Source: Corallococcus soli
GTDB lineage: Bacteria > Myxococcota > Myxococcia > Myxococcales > Myxococcaceae
Assembly: GCF_014930455.1 (NCBI RefSeq)
Contig: NZ_JAAIYO010000009.1
Location: 277,941 to 341,940, forward strand
DNA length: 64,000 nt
Reading direction: 5' to 3'
The translations under genes were made by a program, and so were the position numbers. Below the pieces are notes generated by a model. It was given only the letters and a program-made list of their open reading frames with translations, was not told the origin of the DNA and made no database searches. Of the stretch, positions 25,915 to 35,545 are shown piece after piece (the first letter of the stretch is position 1; each line of letters starts with the position of its first letter).

Positions 25915-26415
25915 ATGAGCACGCTGGTGTCGCGCTTCCAGAGCATGCACCAGCGAGCGGGCACGGAGGTCGAGTCCCCCGACGGCCAATTCCGCGTGGA
26001 CCGGATGGAGCCGAGCGAGTACGCGGTGACAGCGCGCGCGCTGGGCGGGCCCCTCTTCCTTCTTCCCCGGCGGATGGGCCTGCCCGCCAACGACCAAGTG
26101 ACGCTCGACTTCGTGGAGGGGATGGGCGCCGCCTCGCTGCGGGTCCGACTCTACCGGCTGAACCTGCCCGGCCGGCTGTACAATCTGGGTTTCGCGCTGG
26201 TGCCCGGCACGGTGTCCGCCTCGGCGCCGCCCGAGGAGCTGTGGACGCTGACGAAACACCTCTCGGTGCCGGAGGTTCCGGAACTCGGACTCTGCGGCGC
26301 CGGAGGCGCGACAGCCTGGCACCCGCGAATGAGTGTCGGCTGCGGCCGGCCTCCTGACCCCGGAAAGACGAAGGGCGCGGACCCGAGGATTTCTCCAGGG
26401 TTCCGCGCCCTTTGA
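25915..26415 (+). CDS. Uncharacterised protein, 3' end doubtful
   Basis: The reading frame gives 166 residues from the ATG at 25915, with a GTG six bases upstream as an alternative. Residues 15-115 look natural and ordered (VESPDGQFRVDRMEPSEYAV, TARALGGPLFLLPRRMGLPA, VRLYRLNLPGRLYNLGFALVP), forming a small soluble alpha/beta protein of no recognised family. The last 40 residues or so are compositionally odd and run through the hairpin at 26371-26412, so the original C-terminus may have been lost by a frameshift or truncation next to the tRNA gene. Confidence 0.5.
   Translation: MSTLVSRFQSMHQRAGTEVESPDGQFRVDRMEPSEYAVTARALGGPLFLLPRRMGLPANDQVTLDFVEGMGAASLRVRLYRLNLPGRLYNLGFALVPGTVSASAPPEELWTLTKHLSVPEVPELGLCGAGGATAWHPRMSVGCGRPPDPGKTKGADPRISPGFRAL
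26371..26412 (-). terminator. Terminator downstream of tRNA-Pro
   Basis: AAGGGCGCGGA at 26371-26381 pairs perfectly with TCCGCGCCCTT at 26402-26412, with an additional CCC/GGG inside. It begins eight bases beyond the 3' end of the minus-strand tRNA-Pro, and on that strand is followed by CGTCTTT. The plus-strand reading is also followed by a short T run, so it may work in both directions. Confidence 0.75.
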
Positions 26416-26419
26416 ATAA

Positions 26420-26496
26420 TGGTCGGGGAGACAGGATTTGAACCTGCGACCCCTTGGTCCCGAACCAAGTGCTCTACCAGGCTGAGCCACTCCCCG
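26420..26496 (-). tRNA. tRNA-Pro (anticodon CGG)
   Basis: This 77-nt gene has acceptor arms CGGGGAG and CTCCCCG followed by A and an encoded CCA. The anticodon arm is CTTGG-TTCGGGA-CCAAG (anticodon CGG, reading CCG). The T arm is GCAGG-TTCAAAT-CCTGT and the D arm is GCTC...GAGC. It is complete and canonical. A short sigma-70 promoter lies about 53 bp upstream and a hairpin terminator immediately downstream. Confidence 0.97.
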
Positions 26497-26548
26497 ATAT
26501 CCGGTGCTGCGCCAGGAACTGCCCTTCGGGCCCGGCGAAGCGGAGGCG

Positions 26549-26577
26549 GATCTATCCGACCCGCTTTCTTGAGTCAA
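26549..26577 (-). promoter_or_regulatory. Sigma-70-type promoter for tRNA-Pro
   Basis: On the minus strand TTGACT (-35, 26572-26577) is followed by a 17-base spacer and TAGATC (-10, 26549-26554). The element lies 53-81 bases upstream of the tRNA 5' end and matches the vegetative consensus better than any other site seen in this window. Confidence 0.6.
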
Positions 26578-26749
26578 CGCCCTCTTTCGCCCACCCCTTC
26601 CTCCCCCCCCCCACCCCAGGCGCTCCCTCGACTGTTGTCCTACCTACCCTTCAGGACGGGACAATGTTCACCCTCTTCACAAGATCCGGGGCTTCCTGTA
26701 GTTCCAAGGAGTCACACGTTGATTCCCCCCTGTTCCCCCACAGAGGACC

Positions 26750-27136
26750 ATGACGCCCCCGACCGTCCTCATCTCGGATGATGAGCCCCTCCTCGTCTCC
26801 GCCCTCGCGCGAGAGGCCAAGCGCTCCGGCCTCGTGTGCGTCTCCGACACGACGTCCGAGCACGTGCTGGAGCTGGCCCGCCTCCATCAGCCCGCCGTCA
26901 TCATCCTGGACCTGAACCAGCACCAGGACGGCCGGGACCTGCTCGCGCAGCTCAAGAAGGACCCCGCCACCCGCGACTGCAAGGTCATCATCCTGAGCGG
27001 CGTGGAGGATCAGTTCACCCGCCACGTGTGCTTCGAGCTGGGCGCGGACGACTACGAGGTGAAGCCGTTCGACCCCACCTTCATGACCCGCATCGCCCGG
27101 CTCGCCACCGCCGTCACCCACAGCCGCGCCGCCTGA
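26750..27136 (+). CDS. Single-domain response regulator
   Basis: This 128-residue protein is a stand-alone CheY-like receiver. It has the acidic pair Asp10-Asp11 (LISDDEP), phospho-acceptor Asp54 (VIILDLNQHQDG), Ser in VIILSGVED and Lys in YEVKPFD, so all catalytic positions are present. There is no output domain. GAGG precedes the ATG. It is not next to a histidine kinase, and its partner is unknown. It converges on rpe with a hairpin across the two stops. Confidence 0.93.
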   Translation: MTPPTVLISDDEPLLVSALAREAKRSGLVCVSDTTSEHVLELARLHQPAVIILDLNQHQDGRDLLAQLKKDPATRDCKVIILSGVEDQFTRHVCFELGADDYEVKPFDPTFMTRIARLATAVTHSRAA

Positions 27137-27151
27137 GCCTGCCTCAGGCGG
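27129..27151. terminator. Hairpin spanning convergent stop codons
   Basis: CCGCCTGAG pairs perfectly with CTCAGGCGG around the loop CCTGC. The stem covers both the response-regulator stop and the rpe stop, making it a compact bidirectional terminator candidate. Confidence 0.55.
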
Positions 27152-27800
27152 GCCGCAGCGACCGGATGGCCTGCGCGTAGTCCTTCGAGCCGAACACGTA
27201 GCTGCCCGCGACCAGCACCGTCGCCCCTGCGGCCACCACGCGCTTGGCCGTTTCGGCGTTGATGCCGCCGTCCACCTCGATGTCCACGTCCAGCCCGCGC
27301 GCATCCAGCATCGCGCGCAGCCGGCGCACCTTGTCCACCGTGGACTCGATGAACGACTGGCCCCCGAAGCCCGGGTTCACGCTCATCAGGAGCACCATCT
27401 CCACCTCGCCCAGCACCTCTTCGATCGCCGACAGCGGCGTGCCCGGGTTCAACACCACCGCTGGCTTCGCCCCCGCCTGACGGATCTGCTGGAGCGTGCG
27501 GTGCAGGTGCGGCCCTGCCTCCTGATGCACCGTCAGCACGTCCGCCCCCGCCTTGGCGAAGGCCTCCACGTACTTCTCCGGCTCGACGATCATCAGGTGC
27601 ACGTCCAACGGCTTCGTCGCCACCCGCTTGATGGCCTCCACCACCACCGGGCCCAACGTCAGGTTGGGCACAAACCTGCCATCCATGACATCGACGTGAA
27701 TCCAGTCCGCTCCGGCGGCCTCGATGGCGCGGACCTCTTCTGCCAGACGGCTGAAATCACAGGACAACAGCGAAGGCGAGATGCGGACGGGGCGGCTCAT
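27144..27800 (-). CDS. rpe: Ribulose-phosphate 3-epimerase
   Basis: This 218-residue TIM-barrel enzyme of the pentose phosphate pathway interconverts ribulose-5-phosphate and xylulose-5-phosphate. It has [10 protein letters not shown], the metal ligands in [14 protein letters not shown] (His and Asp), [26 protein letters not shown], and [12 protein letters not shown] with the catalytic Asp. All are intact and the length is normal. The ATG at 27800 is followed directly by the conserved N-terminus. The upstream region (27801-27974) separates it from the divergent HD-GYP gene. Confidence 0.97.
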   Translation of the reverse strand: MSRPVRISPSLLSCDFSRLAEEVRAIEAAGADWIHVDVMDGRFVPNLTLGPVVVEAIKRVATKPLDVHLMIVEPEKYVEAFAKAGADVLTVHQEAGPHLHRTLQQIRQAGAKPAVVLNPGTPLSAIEEVLGEVEMVLLMSVNPGFGGQSFIESTVDKVRRLRAMLDARGLDVDIEVDGGINAETAKRVVAAGATVLVAGSYVFGSKDYAQAIRSLRPA

Positions 27801-27974
27801 GGCCGCGCTTCATAGTCGCTTCCGAACGACTCCGGAACCTCCGCCCGGCTGGACAGAAGGCTGGCGGACAGAGGTGGACCCAGCAGGTGGGGGGGTCGGG
27901 CGGCCGCCGCACGGTGCGTGCTACAACCTGGGACGCAACGCGGCCGTCCGCCGCATCCTCCGGAGCCCGCCTCG

Positions 27975-29489
27975 GTGCTTCCCCAGTCCGTGCCCGCCTC
28001 CCCCAACCTGTCCCGCCGGCTGGCCAAGCTGACGTCCATCCTGGATGTCGCCAAGGCGATGAGCGCCGAGCGGGACCTCGACCTGCTGCTGCCCCTCATC
28101 CTCTATGAGGCCACCAAGGTCGTGGAGTCGGACCGCTGCTCGCTCTTCATCCTGGACCGCGAGCGCGAGGAGCTGTGGAGCAAGGTCGCCCAGGGCTCCA
28201 AGAACGAAATCCGCCTGCCCATGGGCAGCGGCATCGCCGGCCAGGTCGCCCACACCGGCGCCGTCATCAACATCCCCGACGCCTACGCCGACCCCCGCTT
28301 CAACAGCAGCTTCGACGTCTCCAGCGGCTACCGCACCCACACCATCCTCTGCGTCCCCATGCGCGACGCCAACGGGGACGTCACCGGCGTGATCCAGGCC
28401 CTCAACAAGCGAGGGGGCATCGTTTTCGACGCCGAGGACGAGGAGCTGCTCCTCGCCCTGGGCGCCCAGGCCGCCGGCGCGATTGAAAACGCCCTCCTCC
28501 ATGAGGAGATCAACCGCCTCTTCGAGGGCTTCGTCTCCGCGTCCGTGGTCGCCATCGAAGCGCGCGACCCCACCACCGCGGGCCACTCCGGCCGCGTCGC
28601 CGACCTCACCGTGTCGCTGGCCCAGGCGCTGGAGCACCACACCACCGGCCCCTACGCCCAGGTGCGCTTCTCCGCCGTGGAGCTGCAGGAGCTGCGCTAC
28701 GCGTCGCTGCTGCACGACTTCGGCAAGGTGGGCGTGCGCGAGAACGTGCTCGTCAAGGCGGAGAAGCTCTACCCCCATGAGCTGGACAACCTGCGCGCCC
28801 GCTTCCAGCTCGCGCGCAAGGACCTGCAACTGCAGAGCTCCCGCCGCCGGCTCGCCGCCGTGGAGGCGCGGGGACTTGCCGCCCTGCCCTCCATCCACCA
28901 GGAGGAGGACGCGCGGCTGGCCACCGAGCTGGCCCAGCTGGATGAGGTGATGGGCTTCCTGCTCACCTGCAACAAGCCCACGGTGCTGGCCCAGGGCAAC
29001 TTCGAGCGCCTGCTGGAGCTGGGCAAGCTCACGTTCACGGACGCGCACGACCGAGGGCAGCCGCTGCTGTTGCCCAATGAGATCCAATCCCTCTCCATCA
29101 CCCGCGGCACGCTCTCACCGGAGGAGCGCCGGGAGATCGAGAGCCACGTGGACCACACGTACCGCTTCCTGTCGCAGATCCCCTGGACGCGCGCCCTGCG
29201 CCGCGTGCCGGAGATCGCCTACGCGCACCATGAGAAGCTGGACGGCACGGGCTACCCGCGCGCCATCCCGGACACGACCATCCCCGTGCAGTCCCGGATG
29301 ATGTCCATTTGCGACATCTACGACGCGCTCACCGCGAGCGACCGGCCCTACAAGAAGGCCGTGCCGCACCTGCTCGCGCTCGACATCCTCAAGAAGGAGG
29401 CGAGCTCCGGGCAGCTGGACGCGGAGCTGTTCTCCATCTTCGTCGGGGCGGAGATTCCCCGCCGGGCCCTCAAGAAGAGCCCGGCGTAG
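27975..29489 (+). CDS. GAF and HD-GYP domain protein with long insertion
   Basis: This protein has 504 residues from the GTG at 27975, which follows GGAG by nine bases; upstream residues are low-complexity. Residues 25-175 are a GAF sensor domain (ESDRCSLFILDREREELWSK, LPMGSGIAGQVAHTG). From about 190 an HD-GYP phosphohydrolase begins (RDPTTAGHSGRVADL, then HDFGKVGVRENVL with the HD pair near 246) and ends with AYAHHEKLDGTGYPRAIP (GYP near 426). HD-GYP domains usually degrade cyclic di-GMP. The HD and GYP motifs are about 180 residues apart, much more than usual, because of a helical insertion of about 110 residues. Soluble. Confidence 0.93.
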   Translation: MLPQSVPASPNLSRRLAKLTSILDVAKAMSAERDLDLLLPLILYEATKVVESDRCSLFILDREREELWSKVAQGSKNEIRLPMGSGIAGQVAHTGAVINIPDAYADPRFNSSFDVSSGYRTHTILCVPMRDANGDVTGVIQALNKRGGIVFDAEDEELLLALGAQAAGAIENALLHEEINRLFEGFVSASVVAIEARDPTTAGHSGRVADLTVSLAQALEHHTTGPYAQVRFSAVELQELRYASLLHDFGKVGVRENVLVKAEKLYPHELDNLRARFQLARKDLQLQSSRRRLAAVEARGLAALPSIHQEEDARLATELAQLDEVMGFLLTCNKPTVLAQGNFERLLELGKLTFTDAHDRGQPLLLPNEIQSLSITRGTLSPEERREIESHVDHTYRFLSQIPWTRALRRVPEIAYAHHEKLDGTGYPRAIPDTTIPVQSRMMSICDIYDALTASDRPYKKAVPHLLALDILKKEASSGQLDAELFSIFVGAEIPRRALKKSPA

Positions 29490-29498
29490 AAGCCAGAC

Positions 29499-30929
<1,431 letters not shown>

Positions 30930-31028
30930 AGGAGCGCGAACATCCGGCCCCACCGCGTTTCGGTCAAGCACGCTCAAGACGTGCTCGGTCAGGTAAACCA
31001 GTAAATGTCCAGGCCGCCTGGCAGGAGT

Positions 31029-31877
31029 TCAACCGCGCAGCAGCGTGCCCAGATTCTCCCGCTCCCAACGCAGCGCGGCGCCGTAGTGCGGGTACGTCCG
31101 CTCGCGCTCGCGGAAGGCGCGCGGATGGTGCACGCGCCGGCCCGTGCGGCCGCTGCTGGGGAAGAGCTGGTGGAGCATCTCGTGGAAGACGATGAACTCC
31201 ACGAAGAAGGCGGGCACCTCCGGCCTGTCGAGCGCGGGGTGGATGCGGATCTCCCGCGTCTGGTGGTCGTAGACGCCCAGGCGGATGGACTTGCGGCGGC
31301 GACGCGGCGGCATGCGGCCCCAGCCGATGCGCGCCTGGATGCCATTCTGGAAATAGATTTCGTTGACGCCGTTGTAGAGCGCCCGGAGGTCGAAGCAGCG
31401 ACCGAGCGGGTTGAGCTCCGCGTCGGATTCGCGGCGCAGCTGGCGGATGAGCGGCTGCTGGCCCCGGATGTATTCGTCCAGGAGCCCGCCCGCGGCCCGG
31501 TGTCCCCGGCCCGCGTAGTCCGCCACCGCGCGCACCACCGACTCCGGCGCGTCCAGGAACATGTGGTGCAGCCGCAGTTGGAGCACCTGCGAGCCCCGGC
31601 GGAAGGACACCATGGTGGAGCGGTTGTCCGTCACGGCCAGCCGCACCGGCATGCCCAGGTTCGCGCTCAGGCGCCACGCGAGCGACTCCGCGCGCGACCA
31701 CAGCTCCTCGCGCGTCGTCGTCGAGGACAGGACGCGCGGCGCCTCCTCCACGACGCGGTTGCGCGGCGGCAGGGGCGCGGGGCCCTCCGACGCACGCGAG
31801 GAGGCGGGCACGGCGGCGCGCTCCGCGTTCGAGCCACGCGGGAACAGGGACATCTGGCGGAAGGCTTCGGGCGTCAC
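31029..31877 (-). CDS. SprT-like/M48-like zinc metalloprotease domain protein
   Basis: This 282-residue protein has a zinc-binding motif VFHEMLHQ (HExxH) near residue 240. It is preceded by RLGVYDHQTREIRIHPALDR, the pattern of SprT-like proteins in which a short strand precedes the catalytic helix. A third ligand could be a His in RRVHHPRAF. The N-terminal 50 residues are Pro/Ser-rich and probably disordered. Basic stretches (MPPRRRRKSIR) suggest nucleic acid contact. It starts at GTG 31877, with ATG 31853 as an alternative. The substrate is unknown. Confidence 0.78.
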   Translation of the reverse strand: MTPEAFRQMSLFPRGSNAERAAVPASSRASEGPAPLPPRNRVVEEAPRVLSSTTTREELWSRAESLAWRLSANLGMPVRLAVTDNRSTMVSFRRGSQVLQLRLHHMFLDAPESVVRAVADYAGRGHRAAGGLLDEYIRGQQPLIRQLRRESDAELNPLGRCFDLRALYNGVNEIYFQNGIQARIGWGRMPPRRRRKSIRLGVYDHQTREIRIHPALDRPEVPAFFVEFIVFHEMLHQLFPSSGRTGRRVHHPRAFRERERTYPHYGAALRWERENLGTLLRG

Positions 31878-32046
31878 GCGGGGGGCATCGTACCCGGCAC
31901 TTCCCCGGACTCAAGGCCGGGGGGTGGACGCCCGTCTGCCCGTCGACCACGCCCACACGCCGCGCATGACACCTCGGGTCGGGCCCCACCCCGGCCGGTG
32001 CGGTGGCCCCGCGGGCCCGTGGACCGGCGGACGCGGGGCCTGCACC

Positions 32047-33507
32047 TCAGGGCAGGGGGGGCTGCTCGCCGTGGCGCGACTTGAGCAGCCGCTCCAGCCG
32101 CTCCGGTTCGATGCGCACCACGAAGGTCTTCTCCCGCGAGTACGTCACCTGCCCGGCAGAAGCGCCCTTGAGCTTGCGCACGAACTTCACCGGCATGTAG
32201 CTGACCTCGCCGCGCGGCTCGCCCTTGGCCCCCGAGTGGTGCAGCGCCAGGTGCGCCGCGTCCAGCAGCACCTCCTGCGCCACGTCCCCGTTCTTCTCCA
32301 GCGGCACCACGACGTGGCTGCCCGGGAGGCCGCGCGCGTGCAGCCACAGGTGCCAGGGCCTGGCCACCTTGAAGGTGAGCGCGTCGTTGTCCGCCGCGCC
32401 CCGCCCCACCCAGATGCGCGCGCCGCCGTGGCCCACGTACTCCTTGAAGGGCAGGCCCTCCTTGGGGCCCTCCTCCCCGGCGGACACCTGGAGGACCTCC
32501 ACCTGCGCGAGCAGCGCGGGCCCGTCCATCGCTTCAATCTGCTGGAGCGCCACCTGCGCGTGCGCCACCTCGCGCGCCAGCTCCGCCTCGCGGTGGCGCG
32601 CCGTCTCCACGCCGCGCAAGAGGCGCCGGTACTGGTGGAAGTGCCAGTCCGTCTCCTCCTTGGGGGTGCGCTTCGGGTCCAGCTTCACCTGGACCTCCTC
32701 CACGCCGGACTCCGTATAGGCGGTGAGCGACACCTGCGTGGCGCCCCGCTTGAGCCGGTGCAGGTTCTGCGCGAGCAGCTCCCCCACCTCGCGGTGCTTC
32801 TCCGCCTCCGGGCCGCGCGCCGCCTCCGCCCGCACCTTCTCCAGCGTCCGGGAGGAGCGCTTCAGCCGGGCCCGGTACGGCTGCGCGAGCCGGCGGCGGA
32901 TGGCGTCCACGCGGCTGGTGCGGTCCTTCTGCCCGAGCACCCGCTCCGCGGCCTGCAGCTTCGGGAGGACATCCCCCTCCTGGGGCTCCAGGCGCGAGGG
33001 CTGCGCGCGGCCCTTCGTCAGGGCTTCTTCGGACACGGGCTCCGGCGGCATCCACGCGGCGCCCGCGTAGAGGTTGCGCCGGGAGCCGAAGCCCTCTCCG
33101 GAGAGCATCAGCACCCGCTGGTTGTCGCTCAGGAGGAGCAGCCCTCCGGGCGACCCCAGCTCCAGCACCAGCCGGCGGCGCACGGCCTCGCGTTCGAACT
33201 CCAGCACCACCGCGCGGTGGGGCTCCAGGTAGCGCGCGCCCAGCAGCTTGAAGCCGGTGAGCTCCTGGCGCAGCCAGCGCTGGAAGGGGGCGGGTTCACC
33301 CGGCGTGGGGAAGCGGTCCTCCGCCACGGACAGGCGGGACAGCTCCCCTTCCGCGCACAGGCACAGGACCACCGATCTGCCGGGGACCCGCAGCTCCACG
33401 TACGCCAGGCGGGGCAGCGGGCACCACGCCTTCTGGGCCACCGCGCCCACCAGCCGGGACGCCACCTCCGCGACCACCTCTTCGAACTCCACCGGACGCA
33501 GCGACAT
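32047..33507 (-). CDS. NFACT family protein (Rqc2/FbpA-like)
   Basis: This 486-residue protein with ATG at 33507 follows GGAGGGG. The N-terminal NFACT-N region (EFEEVVAEVASRLVGA, SRRRLVLELGSPGGLLLLSD) is followed by a helical coiled-coil middle (about 200-330). The C-terminal NFACT-R/DUF814 domain carries FKEYVGHGGARIWVGRGAAD, HLWLHARGLPGSHVVVP and YMPVKFVRKLKGASAGQVTY. Relatives (RqcH, Rqc2, FbpA) bind peptidyl-tRNA on stalled 50S subunits and add alanine tails, or bind fibronectin in some Firmicutes. A ribosome quality-control role is the likely one, but the N-terminal domain is divergent. Confidence 0.82.
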   Translation of the reverse strand: MSLRPVEFEEVVAEVASRLVGAVAQKAWCPLPRLAYVELRVPGRSVVLCLCAEGELSRLSVAEDRFPTPGEPAPFQRWLRQELTGFKLLGARYLEPHRAVVLEFEREAVRRRLVLELGSPGGLLLLSDNQRVLMLSGEGFGSRRNLYAGAAWMPPEPVSEEALTKGRAQPSRLEPQEGDVLPKLQAAERVLGQKDRTSRVDAIRRRLAQPYRARLKRSSRTLEKVRAEAARGPEAEKHREVGELLAQNLHRLKRGATQVSLTAYTESGVEEVQVKLDPKRTPKEETDWHFHQYRRLLRGVETARHREAELAREVAHAQVALQQIEAMDGPALLAQVEVLQVSAGEEGPKEGLPFKEYVGHGGARIWVGRGAADNDALTFKVARPWHLWLHARGLPGSHVVVPLEKNGDVAQEVLLDAAHLALHHSGAKGEPRGEVSYMPVKFVRKLKGASAGQVTYSREKTFVVRIEPERLERLLKSRHGEQPPLP

Positions 33508-33550
33508 GGCCCCTCCCGGAAGGGCGCGGGACGGGGGGACCCCAGCCCGC

Positions 33551-33587
33551 AAAAAGCAAAACGGCCCGGCGGGTTTCGCCGAGCCGT
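33551..33587 (-). terminator. Rho-independent terminator of the histone H1-like gene
   Basis: On the minus strand AACGGCTCGGCG pairs with CGCCGGGCCGTT around a GAAACC-type loop with one or two mismatches, followed by TTGCTTTTTGC. It is the best T-tailed terminator in the window and separates the H1-like gene from the NFACT gene. Confidence 0.8.
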
Positions 33588-33626
33588 TCACTGGACGTCA
33601 ACCGACGTCCATCATGACGCCGTACT

Positions 33627-33854
33627 TCAGGACTGGGGGGCTTCAGGAGCCGCCGGCGCCGTCTTGGCGCTCTTGCGCTTCGCGGGAGCCCGCTTGGCCG
33701 CCTTCTTCGCGGTCGTCTTCTTCGCGGCGCCCTTCTTGGCGGCCGCCTTGCGGGGAGCAGCGGCCGTCTTGCGGGCCGTCTTCTTCGTCGCGGCCTTCTT
33801 CGCCGTCGTCTTCTTCGCGGGCGCCTTCTTCGCGGTCTTCTTCTTCGCGGCCAT
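33627..33854 (-). CDS. Histone H1-like basic protein
   Basis: This 75-residue protein is made almost entirely of Lys, Ala, Thr, Pro and Arg. It begins MAAKKKTAKKAPAKKTTAKK, repeats the AAKK/PAKK unit about ten times, and ends APEAPQS. GGAGG lies six bases upstream of the ATG at 33854. Such proteins resemble the eukaryotic histone H1 tail and condense DNA non-specifically; related domains occur in myxobacterial proteins. It has its own terminator, so it is probably a single highly expressed gene. The repeats are visible in the DNA as near-repeats of a TTCTTCGCG-type unit. Confidence 0.85.
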   Translation of the reverse strand: MAAKKKTAKKAPAKKTTAKKAATKKTARKTAAAPRKAAAKKGAAKKTTAKKAAKRAPAKRKSAKTAPAAPEAPQS

Positions 33855-34201
33855 CGGAATCCTCCGTTCAGAGTTGAGGCCCGCGGTGACGCGAGCCCTG
33901 CACCCACTTTGGACTGAACGTGAGTGCTTGAACTGAATGGTACGGGCGACATGCCAGTGTGTCAACGCATGGTGATGTATTGCAGTGCGCGGCGAGGCCG
34001 ATTTCTAGGCGTCGGGCGCTTCCAACCGTTCGTGGCGGTCACTTCGGGGGGTGGAGCGCGTCGCGCGCGGAGGCCAATTTCCGGCTCCGGACGCATTTCG
34101 CGGGCCCGTGCTACAGGTCGGAGTGTCCGCTGCCGCGCATCCGCGCGCGGTCCTCGCGTCGCTTCCCGTCGTCGAAGCGGCGACCTACGGTGCGCGCCCG
34201 C
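33855..34201. other. Divergent promoter region
   Basis: This 347-bp stretch lies between the divergent H1-like gene and GH1 beta-glucosidase. Frames stay open on the plus strand from 33959 into the glucosidase, but the translation is Arg/Ser-rich and without a domain. No recognisable promoter consensus or operator was seen. Confidence 0.4.
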
Positions 34202-35545
34202 ATGCGAACCGCCCCGCTGACCTTCCCCGCGTCCTTCACCTTCGGCGTCGCCACGTCCGCGTACCAGGTGGAGGGCGGCATCGAGAACGACTGGTCCGAC
34301 TGGGAGCGGCGGGGAAAGTTGAAGGAGCCCCACGTCCGCTGCGGGCGCGCGGTGGACCACTGGCACCGCTACGAGGAGGACTACGCCCTGGCGAAGGCGG
34401 TGGGGGCCACCGCGTTCCGCCTGTCGCTGGAGTGGGCGCGCATCGAGCCCGAGCGCGGCCGGTTCGACGGACAGGCGCTGGAGGGATACCGCGAGCGGCT
34501 CCTGCGCCTGGGCGCGCACGGCCTGCGGCCGGTGGTGACGCTGCATCACTTCACCCACCCCACGTGGTTCCACGCGGCCACGCCCTGGCACCTCCCGGAG
34601 AGCCTGGAGGCCTTCCGCCAGTACGTGCGCCGCTGCGCGCCCTTGTTGGAGGGGCTGGACGCGCTCGTCATCTCCTTCAACGAACCGATGGTGCTTTTGT
34701 TGGGCGGCTACCTCCAGGGCCTGATGCCGCCGGGCATCACGGATGGGGCGAAGACGATGGCGGCGCTCGGGAACCTGGTGCGCGCGCACGCCATCGCGCG
34801 CGAGGAGCTGGGTCAGCGCCTGGGCCGGGTGGAGCTGGGCATCTCCCAGAACATGCTGTCGTTCGCGCCGGACCGCTGGTGGCATCCGCTGGACCGCTCG
34901 CTGGTGAGGCTGGCGGCCCCGGCCTACAACCACGCCTTCCACGAGGCGCTGTCCACCGGCCACCTGCGCGTCTTCATGCCGGGCGTGGCCTCCACGGACG
35001 TGCGCATCCCGGAGGCGCGCGACTCGGTGGAGTTCGTGGGGGTCAACTACTACACGCGCGCGCACCTGCGCTTCATGCCGCGCCCGCCCTTCATGGACTT
35101 CAAGTACCGGGACCCCCAGCAGCGCGGGCTCACCGACATCGGCTGGGAGCAGCGCCCGGAGGGCTTCGGCCAGCTGCTCCAGGAGGTGAAGCGCTACGGC
35201 AAGCCGGTGTGGGTGACGGAGAACGGCATCGACGACCGTCAGGGGACGGTCCGGCCGGAATACATCCACGCGCACCTCAAGCAGGTGCTGGAGGCGCGCG
35301 CGACGGGCGTGGACGTCCAGGGCTACCTCTATTGGAGCCTGCTGGACAACTTCGAGTGGCTGGAGGGCTGGGGCCCGCGCTTCGGCCTGTACCACGTCGA
35401 CTTCGACACGCTGGAGCGCCGCCCCACCCCGGCCTGCGACTACTTCCGCGCCGTGGCCACCGGCCGCGTGCTGGTGCCGCCGTCCGGGGCTTCAGGCTCC
35501 GGGGCTTCAAGCTCTGGCGACGCTCAGCCCAGCGCGGCCCGGTAG
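34202..35545 (+). CDS. Glycoside hydrolase family 1 beta-glucosidase-like enzyme
   Basis: This 447-residue TIM-barrel hydrolase has SFTFGVATSAYQVEGGIEND at the N-terminus, the acid/base Glu in LVISFNEPMVL and the nucleophile Glu in VWVTENGIDD. The C-terminal aglycone-site segment is YLYWSLLDNFEWLEGWGPRFGL. It has no signal peptide, so it probably acts on imported disaccharides or glucosides. It ends with a Ser/Gly-rich tail. Start ATG 34202 lacks an obvious ribosome site. The 3' end overlaps the convergent dihydrouridine synthase by 22 bp. Confidence 0.93.
   Translation: MRTAPLTFPASFTFGVATSAYQVEGGIENDWSDWERRGKLKEPHVRCGRAVDHWHRYEEDYALAKAVGATAFRLSLEWARIEPERGRFDGQALEGYRERLLRLGAHGLRPVVTLHHFTHPTWFHAATPWHLPESLEAFRQYVRRCAPLLEGLDALVISFNEPMVLLLGGYLQGLMPPGITDGAKTMAALGNLVRAHAIAREELGQRLGRVELGISQNMLSFAPDRWWHPLDRSLVRLAAPAYNHAFHEALSTGHLRVFMPGVASTDVRIPEARDSVEFVGVNYYTRAHLRFMPRPPFMDFKYRDPQQRGLTDIGWEQRPEGFGQLLQEVKRYGKPVWVTENGIDDRQGTVRPEYIHAHLKQVLEARATGVDVQGYLYWSLLDNFEWLEGWGPRFGLYHVDFDTLERRPTPACDYFRAVATGRVLVPPSGASGSGASSSGDAQPSAAR

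Noticed and set aside
33959..34201. N-terminal extension of the GH1 glucosidase
   Set aside because: The family N-terminus begins directly at the ATG at 34202 and the extension is Arg/Ser-rich.
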